Below, one piece after another: positions 19,847 through 29,391 of a stretch of DNA of 64,000 bases. The DNA is from Incurvaria masculella (taxonomy: Eukaryota; Arthropoda; Insecta; Lepidoptera; Incurvariidae). The stretch is from contig OX335652.1 of the NCBI GenBank assembly GCA_946894095.1, forward strand, positions 19,987,001-20,051,000, read 5' to 3'. The stretch's first letter is position 1. Every line of letters starts with the position of its first letter. The notes below the pieces were generated by a model. It saw only the letters and a list, made by a program, of their open reading frames with translations. It did not search any database and had not been told where the DNA came from. The position numbers and the translations under genes were made by a program.

Positions 19847-20207
19847 GGATGTTCCGACCCATACAATGTTTTTTTTACACAGAACGCAAAAAGTATTGTA
19901 CTTTAAGGCACGAATCCGTCAAAAATATTAAATATAGCCATAGTAGTTGCAGCGAAAACATATTCACAATTTCAGGTTTAATGGTTTCGTTGTAATTGCC
20001 GATTAGAAGTTTTACACCGTTAAATGGCGCTGTTAAATAAAAATCGTATTTAAATAAATTGTAACAAAACAAATAATCCTGAAATTGTGAAATTGTTTTC
20101 GCTGCAAGTAATATGACTATATTAAACTTTTATTGTTAATTCGTGGCTTAAAGTGCAATACTTTTTGCGTAATGTGTGCAAACAACTTTATATGGGTCGG
20201 AACAGCC
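19847..20207 (+). mobile_element. TTAA-type palindromic MITE (B family), copy 1, 361 bp
   Basis: TTAA lies at 19,843-19,846 and 20,208-20,211. The ends GGATGTTCCGACCCATA and (reversed) GGCTGTTCCGACCCATA continue as long inverted arms of about 140 bp, including GCAAAAAGTATTG(T/C)ACTTTAA and TTGCAGCGAAAACA, around a centre with ACACCGTTAAATGGCGCTG. It is non-coding. TTAA duplication is piggyBac-like. Confidence 0.92.
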
Positions 20208-20211
20208 TTAA

Positions 20212-20481
20212 GGACTATACGCTGCAAATGGTTTACATTTTTATTGGCAGTATACTAGATCGTATCTAATTAAAAATAATAGGGTTAATTAACAAAGACA
20301 ATTATACAAAAGAAAAAAAAATACTTTCTGCAAGCAAGAGCGAAACATTTCTGTTTGTGCAAGTATCTACTAGGTGCAGATAAAGCCCATTTATAGCGTT
20401 GAACCGTATAATTTTAATAGTAGAATATAAAGGGACAATATTTATTTATTTTTGTTAGTATAGTTATATTTATTTTGTTAG
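20212..20481. other. Intergenic sequence, nothing recognised
   Basis: A+T-rich, no feature. Confidence 0.4.
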
Positions 20482-20485
20482 TTAT

Positions 20486-20684
20486 TGTAGCAGTCCATCT
20501 GCAACATTCTTCTAGAGTTCTAGGGTTGTTGCCTGGCAACGGTTGTTTTCCAGAACGCGTTTTGGATTAGCTCCGCGACTAGCCTTTTTTCAATCTTCTA
20601 AGTTATTTTTCATTGCATTATTTTCATTATTAATAAAGTCCACTAGCAGAAGACTTTTGGTTTCCTTCCATGAAACTCTTCACA
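20486..20684 (+). repeat. Left LTR of the TRIM-like element
   Basis: 199 bp, TG...CA ends. It contains an RFX-type X-box GTTGCC-T-GGCAAC at 20,528-20,540 and an AATAAA polyadenylation signal near 20,630. It differs from the right LTR by C/T, T/G and C/T changes. Confidence 0.88.
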
Positions 20685-20864
20685 GTGGTGGAGGCGCCGG
20701 GTAGACTCGTGGACTTTCGTTTTTCCCGGGGTTTTTCCCAAGTCCCGGGTATGAACACGCATGGTACGCCATAACTGTTCATAGCGAGTATTAAGTTCCC
20801 CGAAGTCTGAAAGTGGACTAATTGAGTTCTTTAAGCAAAATACTAATAGGGACTCCACGAAGGA

Positions 20865-21063
20865 TGTAGCAGTCCATCTGCAACATTCTTCTAGAGTTCT
20901 AGGGTTGTTGCCTGGCAACGGTTGTTTTTCAGAACGCGTTTTGGATTAGCTCCGCGACTAGCCTTTTTTCAATCTTCGAAGTTATTTTTCATTGTATTAT
21001 TTTCATTATTAATAAAGTCCACTAGCAGAAGACTTTTGGTTTCCTTCCATGAAACTCTTCACA
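20865..21063 (+). repeat. Right LTR of the TRIM-like element
   Basis: 199 bp, nearly identical to the left LTR. The X-box GTTGCC-T-GGCAAC lies at 20,907-20,919. It is followed by the TTAT target duplication. Confidence 0.88.
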
Positions 21064-21067
21064 TTAT

Positions 21068-21714
21068 ACAATTAAAATTTATTTGTATTTACGAGACCGA
21101 GTGCAAAACGAATAAATTCACCCTCACCTGATGGTAAAATAAATATGTTTTTATTTATAAAAGGTGAGCCAACAGTGTACACACAAAAACTTTAAACATA
21201 TAATAGCAAACATAGCAGGGGTCACATTCCTGGTGTGTACAACAATTATTGGCGAACACAAAATTTCGGAGTAGTGCACTCGGTCACAATCTAAACATAT
21301 TTAATAACAATATAATATAACAAGCTAAAGTCATCGTAAACGAGAAAGTTTGAAATATAAAAACAAAAGACCGTTAGTAAAGAATGACAGTTGAACGACG
21401 GTTGAGATTTCATGTTTTAAAGAAATGCCTTGTAAGTCAATGCATAGCACATTAAGCTACTTAGTTGGTCTTTAAATATGTCCACATATGTGTAATGTGG
21501 GAGCTCAATGAAATCTTTCATTATTCTACATCGATATACGTCGATGTTACTCTAGGAAGAGTTGCATATGTCGACCTGAGTTTGTGTACGTTCTGGGAAC
21601 TTGGCAGATTCTACTATGTGTTCTTGAGTTGTAAACTCGTGTAAAGTTCAGCTAGTTACAAGATTAGGAGAGTCAATAAAGTTATAAGCGATATAGGAAA
21701 GTCATATCCAGTCT
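21068..21714. other. Intergenic sequence, nothing recognised
   Basis: A+T-rich. GACCGAGTGCAAAACG near 21,093 and GTGCACTCGGTCACAA near 21,274 form a loose inverted pair about 180 bp apart, possibly the arms of an old MITE. No gene is supported. Confidence 0.35.
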
Positions 21715-22060
21715 TATGTCCATTTTGATCATATAGCGGAGACGCGATATCGGCCGCATGCCACTTCTGCTTCCTTTCTCTTCTCTGCTCCTGGCGTACG
21801 CCATATGCCGCGCTTGACATAAAAAAAGACAAAACATATCTTGCATCTCTTTCGCGAATTCGTCTGCGGCGCGTAGTAGATCGGCGAGCGCGTCTCAAGC
21901 CGTGCGTTATGAAAATAAAATGTCGTGTCCGCTGACCCGCGCTGGCTGTAGCGGGAAAATGAAAGCAAATGGGCGCTCCCTTTGAAAAGCTCGAATTTAT
22001 TTTGTTGAACTCTTTGTCGAAAGCCCGCTGGAGCAGTGTGCACTTTGCAAGCATTACAAG
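21715..22060 (-). repeat. Dispersed repeat (K family), copy 2
   Basis: It shares CATATAGCGGAGACGCGATAT with 3,378-3,398. CTGGCGTACGCCATATGCCGCGC occurs here (21,790-21,812) and, exactly, at about 23,530-23,552; I cite only its core GCGTACGCCATATGCCGCGC. It is open for over 100 codons on the minus strand in two frames, but no protein family is recognised. Moderately G+C-rich. Confidence 0.45.
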
Positions 22061-22578
22061 TAGCTTGAATAAGGCTTCTTTCCATGTACTGTTATAACGC
22101 CAGAAGCAATCAATCTTGCAATTGGAGGGGGCTTTTTTCTCATCTTACGTATTCTAATTTTGACGCGGCATTGTCACTAAATTGAGTTTCGGAATTTGTA
22201 GATGGTTAAATTATCAATATTGATTATAATCATCCAGTTAATACAGAAAACATATTTAGGCGATCTGAAATTGTTTCTTTTGGGCATAATTTGGATGCTT
22301 CATCGCCCTGTCATATGGAGTAGAAAATCCAAAGATTGCCAATTATTCTCTGTCTGTTGTTCAAGAAGTGCTAGAGTTGTTCTCGATTCGCTAAGGTTGA
22401 ATTAAAATGTTTTTGACGTGAACTCGATTAACGTTTACTCGAAGTTCGGCTGAGGTTCGGTCTCAAATGTATGTAACGAAATCGGGATCGAAGGTTGAAG
22501 AGTAATAATGTAAATAGAACAGATGACGCTCAAACGTGGGCGAAAACGTAATAACAATTTGCTTGATTGATACGATTG
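22061..22578. other. Intergenic sequence, nothing recognised
   Basis: At about 22,430-22,490, CTCGAAGTTCGGCTGAGGTTCGG and ATGTAACGAAATCG-type text recurs near 49,780-49,830 (CTCGAGGTTCGGCTGAAGTACGG), so an old dispersed repeat probably lies here; only core words are quoted. Confidence 0.35.
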
Positions 22579-22582
22579 TTAA

Positions 22583-22892
22583 GGCGGCCCAACCCGGCGG
22601 GCCTAACTCATTCGCGGGCACGGTACAAAACCGTGCTGTTGCGCTCTGGGACCTTCTCTGTTTCAAAGAATAAGACAGGCTCCGTGATGAGGAAGATGCA
22701 ATGTGTCCACAAAAAAAATAATGTGCATAGTGTATGATTTGGTAAGATTTACGAAAATTTTAATTTCAAAACGACTTATAGCTAAAAGTAAACCACGACC
22801 GCTGTAGTAAAAAATCTAACAAAAACCAAATAGATCATAAATCTTGATCTTCTTTCCCCTTTTGTATGGGGAGATTAGCGGGATGGGCCACC
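22583..22892 (-). mobile_element. TTAA-type MITE (A family), copy 3, internally deleted, 310 bp
   Basis: TTAA lies at 22,579-22,582 and 22,893-22,896. Both ends are intact (GGCGGCCCAACCCGGCGGG and the reverse of GGTGGCCCATCCCGC), but about 230 bp of the interior is missing. The sequence jumps from AAATAGATCATAAATC to TTGATCTTCTTTCCCC. Confidence 0.88.
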
Positions 22893-22929
22893 TTAATATG
22901 ATTATATATGCAGGAAATAGCAATAGATT

Positions 22930-23115
22930 AAATAGGCAGGAAATGCACACGTTCACACATCAGAACCAACCGATCCTCTAGGTCCTTTATCTATAGGGTC
23001 GGTAAACTATGGAATGCACTCCATGCCGTGGTATTTCCCCCAAAGTACAACCTGGGGTCCTTGAAACGTGGTGTGAAGAAGCACCTGGCCGGCCGGCATG
23101 GTTCTCCCCCTTTAA
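22930..23115 (+). pseudogene. LINE reverse-transcriptase C-terminal relic (Jockey/CR1-like)
   Basis: One plus-strand frame reads SSRSFIYRVGKLWNALHAVV then FPPKYNLGSLKRGVKKHL and AGRHGSPP. The pattern R-x-x-LWN-x-LP-x-x-VFP followed by F/L-K-R-x(4)-L is the extreme C-terminus of many insect Jockey/CR1-type LINE ORF2 proteins. The usual P after the L is changed (NALHAV). No upstream domain remains. It is 5'-truncated and was not followed by a clear tail before the MITE at 23,152. Confidence 0.6.
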
Positions 23116-23151
23116 AGTTCAAAATCTCATGGTTCTCGTCGGGAACCTTAA

Positions 23152-23518
23152 GAACGGCCCGTAAGTTATGTTACCCATACAAACGTAGTTTACTAATAAT
23201 TTAAAAATTACAGTTCCAATTTGCTTGATATTTGGTATATAATATTCGATAATAAATATCTCTGTCTGCACGTTTTTCATTTGCTGAAAAATCTAAAGCA
23301 AGTCAAATAATAGGCAAAATAAATTCCTCGTACAAATTTTCTTTTCTCTGTTGTGTGACACAGGATACATTTTTCGAAAAAACAAACACGTGCAGACATA
23401 GATATGTGTAGCTTGATATGAAACCCAAATATCAAGTAAATTGTAACAGTGGTTTTCAAATGATTAGTAATCTACGTTTGTATGGGGAGCATAATTTTCT
23501 GATGCTTACGGGCCCACC
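23152..23518 (+). mobile_element. TTAA-type palindromic MITE (C family), copy 1, 367 bp
   Basis: TTAA lies at 23,148-23,151 and 23,519-23,522. Arms of about 100 bp are inverted: GGCCCGTAAG, CCATACAAACGTAG, TTACTAAT, AATTT(G/A)CTTGATATTTGG. It is non-coding. The duplication is again piggyBac-like, but the ends differ from the A and B families. Confidence 0.88.
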
Positions 23519-23522
23519 TTAA

Positions 23523-24057
23523 GAGGTCCTGGCGTACGCCATATGCCGCGCAAAAACACTTCAAACTTTACTTTGTCTAAAATTTTCGATTTTCAACGTC
23601 ATATCATTGGGAATATATGATCCCCGTAAGAAATACAACCAATTTCACTCATCATAGACCCATCATATGCACACGACTCTATGTTTTGTCTGTTCGCCGA
23701 GTCGAACTAGTATAGCGCTCTCTCTGTCCAATATTTACATACAAATGAAAAGGTCCAAACACAAGGATGCTCCACCCAAGGATGCGCACAATCATAAGGT
23801 CTATTTATTTCATAGTAGATCATAGCAAAAAAATCAGGGCCTCTCGTGCACTTCAGTAAAGAGTATTGGTTCATGGTATTTATTGGTTCATGTCCAGCCT
23901 TGAACTGAATTCACACAGTAGTTCTTTTTACAGATTTCCTTTTGCAATTAGGCCTGGACCAAGTGAACGGTATAGAACCGGACGGACGGAATTATTTATT
24001 GCATATGGAAGTAAATCCGGCCACATGCATTCACTGATTCCGGGGCTCCCAACAAAT
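23523..24057. other. Intergenic; K-family fragment at its start
   Basis: The first 35 bp carry GCGTACGCCATATGCCGCGC shared with 21.8 kb. The remainder has no recognised feature. Confidence 0.4.
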
Positions 24058-24430
24058 GACCCAGTGGCGCGACACTTCGGCGATCGCTCTCCGAAGTTAA
24101 GCAACGCTGGGTCCGGTCTGGTCTTGGATGGGTGAACATTCGACCGTTGAGAGAGGCTGGCCGTGGTTAAGATTCCACGTTAAACTGTAGGTCCCCTTCC
24201 TTACTTCCTAGGTGGTAGGGTAAATCCCGCCCGGGTTGGTACCATCGCGTTGGATGAACGATAGTCGAAGCGGCAATGAAAATTGTCCGTGTTTTCCGTC
24301 CAGTTCAATGTAGCCGTGCAATATAAGGAAGGTCCTGGCATGGCACCTAGTTCCCATGTGGTGTGTTGGGCTAATACCATGACAGAAAGTGTGGTATTAG
24401 CCATCCATGTCCAGTCACATAAAAAAAAAA
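24058..24430 (+). mobile_element. SINE with a 5S rRNA-like head, copy 1
   Basis: The head begins CCCAGTGGCGCGAC (A-box-like) and then carries a 5S rRNA-like segment at 24,081-24,136: CCGAAGTTAAGCAACG, GGTCCGGTC and CTTGGATGGGTGAAC, the internal control region of 5S rRNA. From GATTCCACGTTAAACTG on, the body is the same as in the tRNA-headed copies at 35.2 and 36.4 kb. It ends TGTCCAGTCACAT plus an A10 tail. SINEs with 5S-derived promoters form the SINE3 class. It is non-coding and depends on a LINE for movement. Confidence 0.85.
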
Positions 24431-24550
24431 TTAGCAGAAATTCCGTCCCTGCCGTTTTATTCCGATTATGTGGTCCAGGCATTATTGTGCCCGTGCGTAA
24501 CGGACGATTATGCATACAAATAAGACCTCTTTTAAAAGTCAGCTAGTGAA

Positions 24551-25005
24551 GGTGCTCAAGCAAGCCAACACGTAAATATTGCACACACAAACACATACAC
24601 ACACACACCTTTACAAACACCGCATGCACAAATACTCAATCGCACTCACATATTTAACTACTCACCCTCGCTCGCGCACACAAACCAATGCATCACCATC
24701 ACACACACACACGCCCTCACACCCTCTCACACACGCATATGCTCATCCTTACACTATCATGTCTGCACAGTACCTTTATTTATTTTTATTTACTTATTTA
24801 CTTTGACCGTTCCGTCGGCAGTTTTGTAAATACATTAGGCATAGTATTATTGTAAATGACTTAAATTAACAAGTACACAAATATACAAATCAAATACAAT
24901 TGAAACCTAAGATTAAATTCAATTAACACAAAATAACTTATTAAAATGTACCTTTATTAAGCGATAGAATCTAGTAGTCTAGCTAGTTTTAGGTAGACCC
25001 AGCCA
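24551..25005 (+). repeat. Dispersed repeat (F family), copy 1, CA-rich, carrying a retrotransposed insert
   Basis: CAAGCAAGCCAACACGTAAAT, ACACACCTTTACAAACACC, CACAAATACTCAATC and ATATGCTCATCCTTACACT match the minus strand of 36,945-37,262. The (CA)n-rich part gives a spurious 75-codon frame. In this copy 24,781-24,947 is extra relative to the other one. Confidence 0.7.
24781..24947 (-). mobile_element. Small retrotransposed insert with an 11-bp target duplication
   Basis: It is flanked by GTACCTTTATT at 24,770-24,780 and 24,948-24,958, while the other F copy has one related site (GTAACTTTATT on its minus strand). On the minus strand the insert ends in the A-rich AAATAAGTAAATAAAAATA, consistent with a LINE-type 3' tail. 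The body is not recognised. Confidence 0.65.
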
Positions 25006-26640
25006 TTCTATCATTACACAGTCAAAATAATAAGTTAGAAATAATGTAATCCGGTGAATGTTTGATTGAAAATAACAACAAAAAACATTTCAGAAAATAA
25101 TTTTACTATCAATAATATTATTGCCTAGTTACTAACACCGAGTTACTTATAGTAAAGCAATTTTGGATGTTGGCAAGAAATAAGTATTTCATGCTCAAAT
25201 TAGCATCATTATTTATGATACTAATTTATACATATACTATACAAACAGGTATTTTGTTAAAGCTGCTATTCTCTTATTCATTGCCCATTTGGTCCACGCT
25301 GAGCCCTCCAAATTTGGAAACCAACTTGAACAATTACGCCCACTGTTAAGGTACCAAAGAGTCTATTCACACGGACATCTCAATTCGGAATCATGGCAGA
25401 ATAATCCCCTTCAATCGAAAAGGACCAACAAAACAGAACGGGGAATGGAGGAAAAGTACTGTTAATTAAACCTATTGGAATCATTTCGCGTCGAAAGCTC
25501 TACAGAGCTGGACTGAGTCGTTAGAGCTGATAACATATTTCATGGTCAGTCTTTTTCGACACATTTTTTTACACTGTTTCACTTGAAGGTAAGTTCAAAT
25601 ACATGATTTATTCATGACACAAAAAAGACAAATAAACCGTTAATTAACAAAAAATAGACGTATATGTAATGTACATTAAGGAATTGTGAATTCAAATCCT
25701 GGCAGTACGTGAAAATTTTGTTTAATGGTTAATTTCATGCCTTTTTATTTGAATTATATTTGTTAATTTATTTAGAACATGAATTTAAAAATTTACGTCA
25801 ACAACAATAAAAAGAATTTGATAAAGTCAATATCAAACATGTTTCGCAGATATTATCACTGCGTAATTTCTTTAACTAAAGTGTATAATGTATTGTTGTA
25901 AATGCATCTGCTCTCAGCTGGTACGCAGTAAACGCTGCATAGTTGTTTTTCTTAGCATCCCTTTTCAGAGTTCTTTAAAACGTGAGTAGAGGAGTGCATA
26001 CATAAATTAAATGTTATTGTGTAAATGAAAGAGGTTGTGTGAGAGTGTAAATAGGGTGAGTTGCCAGGAAATCTTAATTTCCCAATGTTGATTTTGATTA
26101 ATATCGTTCAGAAATTGTTTGCGTTACTAAACAATTATCACTATCGAAAATGGCCTCCTTTTAATTAGCGTAAATATGAAATTTTCATATGACTTCTTGT
26201 ACCGAAAATGTAAATAATAATAATAATATAAGGTCTAAACGAAAAAAAATCATATTTGCACTTAACATTCATGTTACTCAGTTTTATTTACCATCTGCAC
26301 GGTCCACAATTGACAATTCGTTGATGAATGGCGTTACAAGCTCCCATGTACAACCCCTTCCCGCACCATCTACCCCTTCTCCGGTCGCCTCACGCCGCAG
26401 TTACCTCACTTCTCCTATACAATCCTCATGTAAATGAGCGCAGTACTTGAGGCTATTATTATTTTGCCCGTTTCTGCTCTGCTTTGTCCTTTTTTTGAGT
26501 TTTATGTGTTCGTGCTGATTGAAATTCAGCCGGCTACAAGGCAATGCTGTGTTGTCAGCGGAGTAAGTGTGTACGTAATGTTATCAAGTTTAAATACATT
26601 TTGTTTTATGTTTCATCAAAAAAAACTAATATTGTAATTT
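25006..26640. other. Intergenic sequence, nothing recognised
   Basis: 1.6 kb of A+T-rich DNA. Short frames at 25,167-25,349, 26,189-26,437 and 26,434-26,637 have no motif. No shared repeat was seen. Confidence 0.45.
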
Positions 26641-26860
26641 GAAAACGACTGTAAGTTATGTACATTGTCTCAAAGCGAAAATAGTGTCCTAGTTTCACGC
26701 CAGGAAATTAAAAGTGATTCAAATGTGTAATTAATTCTAATAAGTTTGAAAAATGTGACTGAGTTATTTTAACTGCTTGTATGTGATTGTTTATCTCAAC
26801 AATAATAAATACTCACGGTCCAAATTAGTAATTTATTGCAATGGTGAATTTCAGTTCACT
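26641..26860 (+). repeat. Left unit of a direct duplication flanking a MITE
   Basis: GTGTCCTAGTTTCACGCCAGG, AAATTAAAAGTGATT(C)AAATGTG, GTTTATCTCAACAAT and CAGTTCACTT match the right unit at 27,108-27,335 in the same order. Only short words are quoted. Confidence 0.75.
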
Positions 26861-27082
26861 TAGGGCTGATTTTTCAATAGTCTGATAAACAGCCAGATAA
26901 CTATTCAACGGATTTATTTACGTTTCTGCTTATACATCCGATATAGTAATAACATATGTTTATTAGTAAAATAATAGTCAGATAATTGTGATAAAAGATA
27001 TAATTCTCCAGCAATGACTATACATCTTTTGACAAACTATCTATCAAAAATACTATTTGAGGATTGAAAAATCGGCCCTTAA
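26861..27082 (+). mobile_element. PIF/Harbinger-like MITE (I family), copy 1
   Basis: The inverted ends GGGCTGATTTTTCAATAG and (reversed) GGGCCGATTTTTCAATCC are flanked by TTA on both sides (CACTTA|GGGC and GCCC|TTA). The arms extend to AGTCTGATAA / AGTATT and include inverted ATAGTCA motifs. A 3-bp TTA duplication with GGGC ends is typical of PIF/Harbinger. No transposase is encoded. Confidence 0.75.
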
Positions 27083-27107
27083 TGTTAAATTTTCGAAAAT
27101 TAACAAA

Positions 27108-27335
27108 TATTGTAATTAGGAAACTTCTTAAAGCTTATCAAATTGTCTTAAATAATGTCCTAGTTGTAAAACCTGGCGTGAACCAGGAAATTTAAAGTGA
27201 TTGAAATGTGTAGTTAATTCTTATAATTTCGAGAAATGTGACTGAGTTCCTTTATTGTTTATCTCAACAATCATAAATAATCAAGGTTCAAATTAGTATT
27301 TCAAAGCAATGGTAATTTTATTAGTTCACTTGGTC
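27108..27335 (+). repeat. Right unit of the direct duplication
   Basis: ATGTCCTAGTTGTAAAACC, CCAGGAAATTTAAAGTGATTG, AAATGTGACTGAGTT, TTTATCTCAACAATCATAAAT and TTAGTTCACTTGG parallel 26,641-26,860 with about 10-20% divergence judged by eye. Confidence 0.75.
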
Positions 27336-27473
27336 GAATAACACGTCGTTTGACATTGAGCATGGTACGAAACTAAACGCCAGAGTTAATCACTTTCTTG
27401 CTGGAACTCAACTTCTATTCACCCGGCCAGTTACCTTACCATGGTAACCGCACTGTGCTTAATTCCATTAATT

Positions 27474-27530
27474 TCGTTGTACGGAACTCTCAGTGCGCGA
27501 GTTAGACGCGCACTTGTCCAGTTTTTATTA
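27474..27530 (+). mobile_element. GGGTTCCGTA element, 3' end fragment
   Basis: TTGTACGGAACTCTCAGTGCG then CGAGTTAGACGCGCACTTGT and CCAGTTTTTATT match the terminal palindrome and T-run of the family, with substitutions that keep part of the palindrome. Confidence 0.6.
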
Positions 27531-27827
27531 TTTAGACCATATGTCGAGCAATCAGTATGATTTTCATCACAATACCAACAATATTCTAGAGACCCTCGCT
27601 TGCATTCAATGTGACAAGTTATTGGCACACCCTCGGGCACGTCCGATGCAATGAAATTAAGCCCATGTGCACGTATGATCGGGTTATATGCCCGAATGAC
27701 ACACGTAAAGGATTATTCGCTACACGGATTTTCGTCCCATTGCCATTAATAAAAAAGTATGACATAACTCCACCATCGTTGCTGTTGTTTTTATCCACAG
27801 TAAACTTCCGAGTTTGGAAGCAGATGG
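27531..27827. other. Intergenic sequence, nothing recognised
   Basis: Short overlapping frames on both strands; no motif. Confidence 0.35.
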
Positions 27828-27975
27828 GCATGGATGGCTAGTACCACCTCACGTGTCACACCCCACGTAGGAATTAGGTTCCATGCCATGACCTTCTTTA
27901 TATTGCAGAATTGCATTGAACTGCATGAAAATCGCGGTCAGTACCCTTCAACCGGCGGCGTTCATTCAATACAAT
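27828..27975 (-). mobile_element. SINE (5S/tRNA-headed family), 3' fragment
   Basis: Plus-strand GGGCATGGATGGCTAGTACC, GAATTAGGTTCCATGCCATGA-type text and TTCATTCAATACAATGGTA match the SINE body in minus orientation. It is strongly diverged and truncated. Confidence 0.65.
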
Positions 27976-28237
27976 GGTATTCATCCATTGGACATTAGGC
28001 ATGGCTTGTGTAAAGGGAAATAATTGTATTAGAAGTAAATAAACTTAATTGCTTTGAACAGTGGTCTAGTATGTATATTCTAGAAAACGTATGTCAGTGT
28101 AACTCATTACTGATTAGTGCAAATCCTAGTTGTAAATGACCAATACGAGTATATTTATTTAATTTTGTTTTATATAATACATAAGTTCGATTTCTACTAC
28201 CATTCGTAATTTAACATCCAACATGAAATAATTGCGC

Positions 28238-28325
28238 ATTTGTCCGTGTTTACCATCCAGTTAAATCTAGCGGTGCTTATAAAGGAAAGTCCTGGCATGG
28301 CACCTGATTCCTTCGAGTATGTTGT
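28238..28325 (+). mobile_element. SINE (5S/tRNA-headed family), internal fragment
   Basis: TTTGTCCGTGTTTACCATCC, AGTTAAATCTAGC, AAAGGAAAGTCCTGGCATGG and CACCTGATTCCTTCG match the body of the complete copies. Confidence 0.7.
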
Positions 28326-29034
28326 AATAATGTCAAGTTTTATTTTATTCTCGGCTTTCCCCACATTTCGTGATCACGAATGTTAAAAACAACTGCATAG
28401 TTACAAATATCGACTTTCTATTATTTAATAAAAAAAAATATTCCATAAAAATCTATTTGAAATTACTTTGGATTCGGAAATACATGAATCTATTTCCGTA
28501 TAAGGATGTTGACAGGATAGTCAACAGCCTATTGTAAACATGTTTTGCCTTTTGTATAAATCTCAATAGTTGTATATGAAACAGTGTTTTGGCTTGAACT
28601 TAATCTAGTTTATATGTATGTTTACGTGTACATTTGACTAAAGCAATCACGGTTGATCAGTGCGTATGAAGTTCACCAACAAGTAATGAATCTGTCGTCC
28701 CGTTAATCTTGCATTATCCGCACTCACGCTGGCACCGATGCACCGTGTCGTAGCACGATTGCACTTTCAGTTTTAAGGCTCCAATTGACTCTAGCGTTCA
28801 GCAAACAAACGATAATGGCGATTCCTGGAAGCATTGAGTTTGGGTTAGGGATCATTCTTGCAAGCGCCTGAAAATTTAGCGCGACGAAGCGAAATTTAGG
28901 TTTTTTACTTGAAAAGTTTACTTTTTAAAATGAATACATATATGTTTCAAGCTCATTCACTAGAGAAATATGTGACCTTGAACCATAAAAAAGAAAATTG
29001 TCTAAATCGTTTATAGTTTCCAAGCGTCAGCTTA
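28326..29034. other. Intergenic sequence, nothing recognised
   Basis: 28,670-28,830 is less A+T-rich and looks single-copy; no coding signal. Confidence 0.4.
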
Positions 29035-29240
29035 AAAACCCAGTAATTAGGTGTTCACAAACATTTTTTTTTAAATAATATAAGCAGATCATTAAAACCA
29101 TTTTACTGTCATGCACTAGATAATAGTCTAAACTTTGATATTTAGATTTTTATACAGGTGTTTATTCTTAACCGACGCTGAGATAAAATAAAAATAAACA
29201 CAAAATATTGGAGGTTAGCGTCACACGGAGCCTTAAATTA
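29035..29240 (-). repeat. Dispersed repeat (P family), copy lacking the hammerhead insertion
   Basis: In reverse orientation it carries GGCTCCGTGTGACGCTAACC, AATATTTTGTGTTTAT, TTTATCTCAGCGTCGGTTAA, AGTTTAGACTATT and AACACCTAATTACTGGG, colinear with 18,200-18,655. It is the empty site for the 284-bp hammerhead element. Confidence 0.72.
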
Positions 29241-29391
29241 GTGTATCCATTAATTGAAAATATTTTCATTGTTGACCCTAGACCGATAATCTTCCAAAAA
29301 TACCTTTTGTAAATGCCAAAGTCTTTCCATGACTTACCGCTAGCGTTGAACAAGTAACTATGTATGTTCACAATCTCAAGAGTGACTGAAT

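Larger units (their letters stand above)
20486..21063 (+). mobile_element. TRIM-like miniature LTR retrotransposon, 578 bp
   Basis: Two 199-bp direct repeats, TGTAGCAGTCC...CTCTTCACA, at 20,486-20,684 and 20,865-21,063 differ at three positions (about 98.5% identity). They start TG and end CA and flank only 180 bp. A 4-bp TTAT duplication borders the whole (20,482-20,485 and 21,064-21,067). Right after the left LTR, TGGAGGCGCCGGG (20,689 on) is a plausible primer-binding site, and GACTCCACGAAGGA precedes the right LTR where a polypurine tract is expected (weak). It has no gag or pol, so it must be mobilised in trans. Orientation is set by AATAAA in the LTR and the primer-site candidate. Confidence 0.85.

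Noticed and set aside
24081..24136. 5S rRNA gene
   Set aside because: Only the internal control region resembles 5S. The 5' and 3' parts of the 120-nt gene are missing, and the segment is followed by a SINE body and, in one copy, a poly-A tail.
24579..24806. 75-codon histidine/threonine-rich ORF
   Set aside because: It is the translation of a CA-rich simple repeat in the F-family element.
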